From the NCBI GenBank assembly GCA_946494635.1, contig CAMMCS010000061.1, forward strand, positions 1 through 10,255: DNA of 10,255 nt, read 5' to 3'. The notes beneath the pieces were generated by a model that was not told where the DNA came from, made no database searches, and worked only from the letters and a program-made list of their open reading frames with translations. The position numbers were made by a program, and so were the translations under genes. Below, piece by piece: positions 6,150 through 10,255 of the stretch. The stretch's first letter is position 1. The number at the start of each line of letters is the position of its first letter. The DNA is from an uncultured Oscillibacter sp. (GTDB lineage Bacteria > Bacillota > Clostridia > Oscillospirales > Oscillospiraceae).

Positions 6150-6192
6150 ACATCCCTCCGGCGGACGGAAGAGGAAGGAGGTCGGGGCACCC

Positions 6193-6396
6193 TTGAAAAA
6201 CCGTCTGGAAGCGCTGCGAAAGGCCCGGGGCATCAAGCAGGAGGAGCTGGCGGAGGCACTGGAGGTGTCCCGGCAGACCATCGGATCCCTGGAGAACGGG
6301 CGGTACAACCCCTCCATCCTGCTGGCCTTCAAGCTGGCCCGGTATTTCGGCACCACCATTGAGGATATTTTCATCTATGAGGAGGATGGGATATGA
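6193..6396 (+). CDS. Small Cro/CI-type (XRE family) HTH regulator
   Basis: A 67-aa single-domain DNA-binding protein. The frame from residue 1 reads (M)KNRLEALRKARGIKQEELAE, with the helix-turn-helix at about 16-36 (QEELAEALEVSRQTIGSLENG). The tail YNPSILLAFKLARYFGTTIEDIFIYEE is typical of the compact YgzD/YozG-like regulators that precede small membrane-protein genes in Firmicutes. I chose the TTG at 6193 because family members start MKNRLxxLR at this point and a GGAGGT lies about ten bases upstream. The frame is open further upstream, but that part overlaps the promoter. The last bases (ATATGA) overlap the ATG of the next gene. It likely represses its own operon by binding the palindromes at 6084-6149. 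Confidence 0.9.
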   Translation: MKNRLEALRKARGIKQEELAEALEVSRQTIGSLENGRYNPSILLAFKLARYFGTTIEDIFIYEEDGI

Positions 6397-6806
6397 AAAA
6401 TCGGGCCATTTTGGTTTCACTGGCTATCGCGGGGGCGCTGCTGGCGGGGGCCGCCCTCTGGGCGGCACGGGTATTTCCCGCCGCCCCCGCTGCCGTATTG
6501 GGGGCCTTCGGCCTCGCGGGAGGCCTGCTGCTCCTCTGCGCCCTGGCGGAGCTGCTGTCCACCAGGGATCTGGACCCCGCCCGGCGGGAGCGGGACCGGG
6601 AGGACCGCGACGAGCGGGGCACCATGATCCGGGACAAGGCCCGTGCCCGGGCGGGGGACGTGCTGCTGTGGCTGCTGTTGTTCGGCGCCGGATATCTGTA
6701 CTTCTTTGACGTGCCCAAGCGGGTCAACCTCACCCTGCTGGGCCTTGCCAGTGTGAAACTGCTGCTGGACTGGGTGTTCGCCGCCTGGTACCGCCGGAAA
6801 TTTTAA
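6393..6806 (+). CDS. DER-motif four-helix membrane protein, paralog 1 (DUF2178-like)
   Basis: A 137-aa integral membrane protein of unknown function. It has two N-terminal helices (about 5-26 and 31-55), a charged cytosolic loop (57-84) and two C-terminal helices (about 89-106 and 112-132). The loop contains DREDRDERGTMIRDKARARA (68-87). This is the DER-x(3)-I-x(2)-KA signature found in small DUF2178/DUF3796-type proteins located beside Cro/CI regulators. The end WYRRKF matches paralog 3 (WYRHRM). The ATG overlaps the regulator stop by four bases, so the two are coupled. Paralog 2 follows after 12 bp. The domain name is from memory of the motif and should be treated as a best guess. Confidence 0.82.
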   Translation: MKNRAILVSLAIAGALLAGAALWAARVFPAAPAAVLGAFGLAGGLLLLCALAELLSTRDLDPARRERDREDRDERGTMIRDKARARAGDVLLWLLLFGAGYLYFFDVPKRVNLTLLGLASVKLLLDWVFAAWYRRKF

Positions 6807-6818
6807 GGAGGGCTCTGT

Positions 6819-7241
6819 ATGAATCGCACACAGAAAAAGCGCCTGTTTCAAATCCTGCTGGCGGCGGGCATCGTCCTGCTGGCCCTGGCCCTGCTGCTGG
6901 AGGGCCTGGTGTCCGACGCCCTGGGTGGGATGCTCTGCGGCGTGGGCTCTGGCCTGATGGCCATGTCAGGCTCCACCCTGCTGAATCTCCGCCACGAGGC
7001 AAAGCATCCGGAGATGGCCCGGCAGCATGACATCGAACAGCGGGACGAGCGGAATGTGGCCATCCGGAACCGGGCCAAGGCCGTTTCCGGCGAGGCGCTT
7101 CAGTGGAGCATCATGGCGGCAGCGTGGCTCTCCATCGGCCTGGACGCGCCCCTGTGGGTGCCCATCACAGCCACCTGCGTGTTCGTGGCCAAATCCGTGC
7201 TGGAGCTGTATCTCATCGTCCGCTACCAGCGGGAGATGTAA
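6819..7241 (+). CDS. DER-motif four-helix membrane protein, paralog 2 (DUF2178-like)
   Basis: A 140-aa integral membrane protein. Its helices are at about 9-29, 33-55, 94-109 and 112-133, and a cytosolic loop at 57-92 carries DIEQRDERNVAIRNRAKAVS (71-90). This aligns without gaps to the loops of its two neighbours. The C-terminus VRYQREM parallels the WYR-x-x tails of the others. A GGAGG lies about ten bases upstream of the ATG at 6819, within the gap after paralog 1. No catalytic residues are evident and the function is unknown. The gene-regulator linkage suggests a membrane-associated stress, bacteriocin-immunity or lantibiotic-response role, but nothing in the sequence decides this. Confidence 0.82.
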   Translation: MNRTQKKRLFQILLAAGIVLLALALLLEGLVSDALGGMLCGVGSGLMAMSGSTLLNLRHEAKHPEMARQHDIEQRDERNVAIRNRAKAVSGEALQWSIMAAAWLSIGLDAPLWVPITATCVFVAKSVLELYLIVRYQREM

Positions 7242-7254
7242 AGGAGGTGCCGAG

Positions 7255-7665
7255 GTGAAAAAGCGTTGGTATCTGCTGATGATGGCGGCGGGACTCCTGC
7301 TTTGCGCAGTCTCGATCCGATTCTTCCAGCAGCTCCCCAGGCCCGTCTTTGCCCTGATGGCGGCGGGCGGCTCCGTGCTGGTGGGCGGCACCCTCGGCTC
7401 CCTGCTGTGCCGCGGCATCCAGATCCATGATCCGGTGCTCGTGCAAGCTGATAAAGCGCAGCACGACGAGCGGAACACCATGATCTGTGAAAAGGCAGCA
7501 GCCCGGGCCGCCCGGATCATGCAAGGTACGGTCCTGTATTTCGGCATGGCCTACGCCCGTTTCCTGGATCTGCCTGCGTGGATCACCTGGGCCCTGCTCG
7601 CCCTCTGCCTTGCCTGGGGGCTGCTGGAATGGGGCTTTACCCTCTGGTACCGGCACAGGATGTGA
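7255..7665 (+). CDS. DER-motif four-helix membrane protein, paralog 3 (DUF2178-like)
   Basis: A 136-aa integral membrane protein starting at GTG 7255, with AAGGAGG seven bases upstream. The frame is open upstream, but that part lies inside paralog 2. Helices are at about 5-23, 30-52, 89-104 and 108-130. The loop has DKAQHDERNTMICEKAAARA (66-85), the third copy of the DER-x(3)-I-x(2)-KA motif, and the tail is WYRHRM. Here His70 replaces the Arg found before DER in the other two. It ends just before the 13-bp hairpin at 7670-7700, so it is the last gene of the module. Confidence 0.82.
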   Translation: MKKRWYLLMMAAGLLLCAVSIRFFQQLPRPVFALMAAGGSVLVGGTLGSLLCRGIQIHDPVLVQADKAQHDERNTMICEKAAARAARIMQGTVLYFGMAYARFLDLPAWITWALLALCLAWGLLEWGFTLWYRHRM

Positions 7666-7669
7666 CGAA

Positions 7670-7700
7670 ACAGGGCCCCGGCTGTATGCCGGGGCCCTGT
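7670..7700. terminator. Strong hairpin between convergent genes
   Basis: ACAGGGCCCCGGC (7670-7682) and GCCGGGGCCCTGT (7688-7700) form a perfect 13-bp stem with a TGTAT loop. It lies 4 bp after the stop of the plus-strand module and 11 bp after the end of the convergent cysteine-rich gene. On the minus strand the stem is followed by TTTCG, and on the plus strand by CGGTCCGTTG. The U-run is therefore poor on both sides, especially for plus-strand transcripts. It probably works as a bidirectional terminator or 3'-end stabiliser. Confidence 0.72.
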
Positions 7701-7711
7701 CGGTCCGTTGC

Positions 7712-8542
7712 TCACTTGCAGCAGCACTTGATGTCGTCGCAGCACTCCGGCTGCTTCACGGTGTTTGGCGGGAAAAACTCGCCCACCGGGAAGGAGATGT
7801 TCCGGAACAGGGCGCAGGGATCCTCGCACCCATCGCCGCAGGCGCACTCCTTGTCTGGCATGCAGTAGTCATACACCGGCACCAGCAGCTGGGTATCCCG
7901 CTCCAGCCGGACGATGGAGAACTGGCCCAGGGTCACATAGATCCGGCGGCTGTCGTCCCCGCTGGACAGCTCCCCGCCGAAGCAGGCGCCTACGAAGGAA
8001 GGCACCTCGCACAGGTCGCAGTCACACTCCCGCTTGCCGCAGCAGTCCAGGATCCGGGCATCCAGCACGATGGGATCCACGGCTTCCACCACGGCGATGG
8101 GGTTGTTGGCCCGCTGGAGCATCTGGGGATCCGGCTCCCCCGCCCGCATCTGGGAGGAGAAGATCTTGGCGCTGCCCTCGCTGCCGAACAGGATGGCCCG
8201 CTTGTCAAAGACGCACAGGCCCTCCACCGTCACCGGCGCCGGGCAGCTGAGATAGGCCTGAAGGGTGACATGGTAGAAGAACCGCATATCCACCGTGTAG
8301 AATCCCCGGTGGAAGCTGACGGGTTCCACGTCCACATAGACATACAGCAGCCTGGCGCTGCCGCCTTTCACGGACAGGGCGCGGTTGATGACGTCCACGC
8401 AGCTGAGCTTGGGATAGAACCGCAGGTCCTCGATGCAGTCCTTGTCGCGGCAGGAGTCGTAGATCTTCCTGGTATGGATGCAAACCGCCTCCCGGATGCC
8501 GCGCTGGTCCTCCACGGGACCGGGCATTACTTTCTCGGGCAT
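7712..8542 (-). CDS. Cysteine-rich protein of unknown function, candidate spore-surface protein
   Basis: A 276-aa soluble protein with no signal peptide or membrane helix and 22 cysteines (8%). Cysteines are spread over the N-terminal part (21, 31, 36, 48, 100, 110) and concentrated in two clusters at 167-187 and 227-243. The tail PECCDDIKCCCK (266-276) ends in CCCK. A well-conserved-looking core includes CIHTRKIYDSCRDKDCIEDL (21-40) and RGFYTVDMRFFY (79-90). I recognise this as a conserved Clostridia protein type, but I cannot attach a proven function. The ATG at 8542-8540 has AGGAGG seven bases upstream, and the longer open frame lacks this. High cysteine content and a CATACACT box upstream (8593-8600) suggest a spore coat or exosporium component. 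A metal-binding protein is the main alternative. Confidence 0.85.
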   Translation of the reverse strand: MPEKVMPGPVEDQRGIREAVCIHTRKIYDSCRDKDCIEDLRFYPKLSCVDVINRALSVKGGSARLLYVYVDVEPVSFHRGFYTVDMRFFYHVTLQAYLSCPAPVTVEGLCVFDKRAILFGSEGSAKIFSSQMRAGEPDPQMLQRANNPIAVVEAVDPIVLDARILDCCGKRECDCDLCEVPSFVGACFGGELSSGDDSRRIYVTLGQFSIVRLERDTQLLVPVYDYCMPDKECACGDGCEDPCALFRNISFPVGEFFPPNTVKQPECCDDIKCCCK

Positions 8543-8569
8543 TGCAATACCTCCTAATAAGTAGCTGGG

Positions 8570-8588
8570 TGAAAGAGAAGCTCTTTCA
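8570..8588. repeat. 8-bp inverted repeat in the leader of the cysteine-rich gene
   Basis: TGAAAGAG (8570-8577) and CTCTTTCA (8581-8588) form a perfect 8-bp stem with a 3-nt loop. It lies between the candidate -10 element (8593-8600) and the AGGAGG of the cysteine-rich gene. It would overlap or closely follow the predicted transcript start, so it could be a 5'-end stabilising hairpin or an operator. Confidence 0.5.
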
Positions 8589-8592
8589 GTCC

Positions 8593-8619
8593 AGTGTATG
8601 CGCAAGAGGGCGGTTGGTG
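8593..8619 (-). promoter_or_regulatory. Candidate mother-cell (sigma-K or sigma-E type) promoter
   Basis: On the minus strand CATACACT (8600-8593) is a perfect match to the CATACANT -10 known for sigma-E. It also fits the CATA-N3-T core of sigma-K. A CACC (8619-8616) lies 15 bases upstream, which suits the loose sigma-K -35 (mACm). The position 14 bases upstream does not resemble a sigma-E -35, so sigma-K fits better. The start would be roughly 45 bases before the ATG. Confidence 0.45.
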
Positions 8620-8675
8620 CGGCTGACCCGGGATCATCCGGAAATTCGGACTATACAAACCGGCCAATGTTGGGG

Positions 8676-8681
8676 TATAAT
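8676..8681 (+). promoter_or_regulatory. -10 element for the DUF4364 operon
   Basis: A consensus TATAAT lies at 8676-8681. The -35 region about 17-18 bases upstream (TATACA, 8652-8657) is a weak match. Transcription would start near 8688, about 34 bases before the GTG start. This makes the in-frame ATG at 8686 unlikely as a start codon. Confidence 0.55.
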
Positions 8682-8721
8682 ATAGATGTATGGAATTTCC
8701 ATTGTGCAGGGAGGTGGGCCT

Positions 8722-9261
8722 GTGCCCGGCTTTATCCACGACCAGCTGGAGATCAAATTTCTGATTCTGTATATTACCGCCCGGGTGATCGAGCCGATCC
8801 CCTTCGAGACGGTGTGGGATCTCGCCATGTGCGACGACGGCGTTGACTATTTCGCCTTTGCAGAGTGCCTGTCTGACCTGGTGAGGACCGGCCACCTGAC
8901 CCTGTCGGAGGACGGGCTGTACGCCATCACCGACAAAGGCCTGCGGAACAGTCAGATCTGCGAGTCCAGTCTCCCCTACTCCGTGCGGCTGCGGTGCGAC
9001 CGGAACCTGGCCAGCTGCAACCGCTCTCTCCGGCGGAAAAGCCAGGTGAAGGCCGCCGCGGAGAAGCGGCCCAACGGCACTTACACCGTGCGGCTGGAGC
9101 TTTCGGACGATATGGGCAGCGTCATGGACCTGCGGCTGGCCATCCCACGGGAGGATATGGCCGCCATGCTGACAGAGCGGTTCCGGAAGTCCCCGGAACG
9201 TCTGTATGGAGAGATCATGCGGGCCCTTATGTCCTCTGAGCCTGAGGACGAGACGCCCTGA
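8722..9261 (+). CDS. DUF4364 family winged-helix protein
   Basis: A 179-aa cytoplasmic protein. The N-terminus FIHDQLEIKFLILYITARV (residues 4-22) and the CDDGVDYFAFAECLSDLVRTGH stretch (37-58) are the marks of the DUF4364 family. This family looks like a winged helix-turn-helix fold (helices at about 8-21, 29-36 and 44-56, then the wing GLYAITDKG at 65-73). The C-terminal half (88-170) is probably a dimerisation or ligand domain. I chose GTG 8722 because GGAGGT lies six bases upstream and because family members begin close to FIHD. The product is likely a transcription regulator, but the target is unknown. It heads a run of three tiny membrane-protein genes on the same strand, beginning 31 bp after its stop. 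A regulator-target relation is possible. Confidence 0.88.
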   Translation: MPGFIHDQLEIKFLILYITARVIEPIPFETVWDLAMCDDGVDYFAFAECLSDLVRTGHLTLSEDGLYAITDKGLRNSQICESSLPYSVRLRCDRNLASCNRSLRRKSQVKAAAEKRPNGTYTVRLELSDDMGSVMDLRLAIPREDMAAMLTERFRKSPERLYGEIMRALMSSEPEDETP

Positions 9262-9292
9262 TTCCAACAATAAAATTGAGGAGGTTTTCACA

Positions 9293-9532
9293 TTGCTGCT
9301 TATGTTTCTGACCGCCGTCGGCGCGTTCATCGTTGGGCTGACCGTACGGCTCATCTTCCAGCGCCTCCGCCGCCCCTGGATCGCGACGCTGGTGCTGCTG
9401 CTTCCGGCGATCTTCTACGGATGCGTCTATCTGCTGCGGACTCCCAATCAGGACGTGCTGGAGAACCTGCTGTGGGCCGGCGCCATGGCTGTCGGCGGCA
9501 TCGCCGGAGAGTTTGCCTTCCGGTCCGCATAA
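9293..9532 (+). CDS. Small RRPW-motif membrane protein 1
   Basis: A 79-aa protein of unknown function with three hydrophobic stretches (about 3-20, 30-48 and 59-75) and a basic QRLRRPW motif (23-29) between the first and second. It starts at TTG 9293, with AGGAGG eight bases upstream. An ATG three codons later (9302) is too far from that site. It aligns with the next gene over its length: RRPW at the same residues 26-29, then T-x-VL, a P-x-Q, LLW and A-x-GG-x-AG. No signal peptide cleavage site is apparent. It follows the DUF4364 gene by 31 bp and is probably co-transcribed. Confidence 0.72.
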   Translation: MLLMFLTAVGAFIVGLTVRLIFQRLRRPWIATLVLLLPAIFYGCVYLLRTPNQDVLENLLWAGAMAVGGIAGEFAFRSA

Positions 9533-9580
9533 TACCCCATGTGAATCCCGGAGAACACTCTGAAAAGGGGGGTGTCGGCA

Positions 9581-9817
9581 ATGTTCACAACGGTTCTGCT
9601 CGTCCTGGTCTGCGCTGCCATCGGCGCCTACATCCGCTACGAGGCCCGGGAGAGCCGCCGCCCCTGGCTGGTGACAGTGGTGCTGGCCGCCGTGTTCCTG
9701 GTGCTTACCTTTCTGAAGCCCCCGGGGCAGGAGCTGCTGGCCATCCTGTGGGGCGCCGCCGGCGGCCTTGCCGCGGGTTCCCTGCTCTGTGGCCTGACTG
9801 CCTGTTTTCGGAGATAG
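9581..9817 (+). CDS. Small RRPW-motif membrane protein 2
   Basis: A 78-aa protein with three hydrophobic stretches (about 2-17, 29-45 and 53-72). RRPW lies at residues 26-29, followed by TVVLAAVFLVLTFLKPPGQE and LLAILWGAAGGLAAG. It is a clear paralog of the gene before it. I chose ATG 9581 because AGGGGGG lies eight bases upstream. A GTG at 9572 in the same frame overlaps that site. The preceding gap is 48 bp and the following gap 13 bp. Function is unknown. Confidence 0.72.
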   Translation: MFTTVLLVLVCAAIGAYIRYEARESRRPWLVTVVLAAVFLVLTFLKPPGQELLAILWGAAGGLAAGSLLCGLTACFRR

Positions 9818-9830
9818 GGAGGCGATCCTT

Positions 9831-10097
9831 TTGCGTCAGATCGTATGGAGCTGGATCTGCCTCGCGGTCCTCCCCCTTCTGGCCGGTCTGCTGTTCCGCT
9901 GGCTGCTGCGCCGCTGGCGGCGGGGCTGGATCCTGACCGCGGCGGCAGCCATTTTGGCCCTGATCCTTTTCCTCTGGGCTCTTACGATCCCCATTCCCGG
10001 CAGTGAAGGTCCGGGACTCTGGGCCATCCAGGCTGTCTGCCTGGCCCTTGGTGCCGGAGCCATGGGGCTGGTGCTGCAGCTGAAACGGCGCCTGTGA
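9831..10097 (+). CDS. Small membrane protein 3, distant RRPW relative
   Basis: An 88-aa protein starting at TTG 9831, with GGAGG eight bases upstream. Hydrophobic stretches lie at about 5-26, 33-53 and 64-83, and the C-terminus is basic (LKRRL). The first loop is strongly basic, RWLLRRWRRGW (23-33). RRGW at 30-33 stands where RRPW is in the two preceding proteins, and a proline-rich turn (IPIPGSEGPG) stands where they have P-x-Q. This suggests a diverged third copy with the same topology, but identity is low. It ends 9 bp before the terminator stem, so it is the last gene of the DUF4364 operon. Confidence 0.7.
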   Translation: MRQIVWSWICLAVLPLLAGLLFRWLLRRWRRGWILTAAAAILALILFLWALTIPIPGSEGPGLWAIQAVCLALGAGAMGLVLQLKRRL

Positions 10098-10106
10098 GAT
10101 CAGAAA

Positions 10107-10150
10107 GCGCCCGTGTCCCAAAGGGACACGGGCGCCTTGCTTTTTTTTTT
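10107..10150 (+). terminator. Intrinsic terminator of the DUF4364 operon
   Basis: GCGCCCGTGTCCC (10107-10119) pairs perfectly with GGGACACGGGCGC (10123-10135) around an AAA loop, a 13-bp stem. After CTTGC comes a run of ten T (10141-10150). This is a textbook Rho-independent terminator for plus-strand transcripts, 9 bp after the last stop codon. Confidence 0.93.
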
Positions 10151-10255
10151 GAATCGTGGGGAGGTCCCAGGCAGCCTTCCCCCCCAAAGACGGTTCTTAC
10201 CCATTTCTTCCTGTGAGCCAAGGAGTTGAGTAGATTTCTTGTCTTCCTAAGACCG
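10151..10255. other. Right-end segment without recognised gene
   Basis: After the terminator there are 105 bases in which I see no coding region, promoter or RNA gene with confidence. Base composition is less GC-rich than the genes. An AAGGAG at about 10219-10224 could be a ribosome-binding site for something beyond the edge, but no start codon follows at a usable distance within the window. Confidence 0.4.

Noticed and set aside
5992..6420. Upstream extension of the spoIIIAA frame and other minus-strand open frames antisense to the repressor gene
   Set aside because: They run through the divergent promoter region and across a well-supported repressor gene. The spoIIIAA ATG at 5991 has a good ribosome-binding site and the family-typical start.
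7487..8557. Plus-strand open frame of 356 codons over the cysteine-rich gene
   Set aside because: It starts inside paralog 3 in another frame, runs through the intergenic hairpin, and reads His/Gln/Ala-rich sequence antisense to a gene with a good start.
9705..10221. Minus-strand open frames opposite the small membrane-protein genes
   Set aside because: They cross the strong plus-strand terminator, have no ribosome-binding site, and show no domain. The plus-strand genes have better starts and mutual homology.
1..10255. CRISPR arrays, tRNA or rRNA genes, insertion sequences, toxin-antitoxin pair
   Set aside because: I saw no regularly spaced repeats, cloverleaf or rRNA signatures, transposase or terminal inverted repeats. 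The XRE gene is followed by membrane proteins, not by a toxin or an HEPN/RelE-type partner.
10200..10255. Possible start of another gene at the right edge (AAGGAG near 10219)
   Set aside because: No ATG, GTG or TTG follows at usable spacing with an open frame that can be judged in the remaining bases.

Overview
The window comes from a high-GC endospore-forming member of the Clostridia. Gene content, codon choice and protein character fit the Oscillospiraceae gut lineage (the Flavonifractor / Lawsonibacter / Intestinimonas / Oscillibacter neighbourhood). The genus is an inference from style. Sporulation ability follows directly from the complete spoIIIA operon.

Left part (1-5991, all on the minus strand): reading leftward from 5991 there is an intact eight-gene spoIIIA operon, spoIIIAA-AB-AC-AD-AE-AF-AG-AH. 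Most of its junctions are ATGA or longer overlaps. It encodes the mother-cell half of the SpoIIIA-SpoIIQ channel ('feeding tube') needed for late forespore sigma-G activity. A good sigma-E-like promoter lies just upstream of spoIIIAA (6021-6049). The operon is followed by yqhY (Asp23/Gls24 family), nusB and the 5' end of xseA, which runs off the left edge. This second block has its own extended -10 housekeeping promoter (1305-1333) with a 12-bp perfect palindrome in the spacer. In Bacillus subtilis the same chromosomal order also contains accB-accC between spoIIIAH and yqhY, and folD between nusB and xseA. Both insertions are absent here.

Middle part (6097-7700, plus strand, divergent from spoIIIA): a self-contained four-gene module. 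It has a 67-aa Cro/CI-type repressor (TTG start) followed by three tandem paralogous four-helix membrane proteins of about 136-140 aa. The three share a cytosolic DER(N/G)xxIxxKAxA loop and a W/R-Y-R/Q-x-(M/F) tail. Two copies of a GGAAAG-N4-CTTTCC-type palindrome flank the module promoter, which points to autoregulation. A 13-bp hairpin closes the module.

Right part (7712-10150): a convergent minus-strand gene encodes a 276-aa protein with 22 cysteines. Its leader carries a perfect CATACACT sporulation-type -10 element, so it is a candidate spore-surface protein. Divergent from it is a DUF4364-type winged-helix gene followed by three very small membrane-protein genes (79, 78 and 88 aa). The first two are clear paralogs, with RRPW at the same residues 26-29, and the third is a more distant relative. 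A strong intrinsic terminator (10107-10150) ends this operon. The last 105 bases hold no recognisable gene.

The most interesting parts not covered by standard annotation are the repressor plus triplicated DER-motif membrane-protein module with its doubled operator, the RRPW micro-protein cluster, and the cysteine-rich protein with a sporulation-like promoter.
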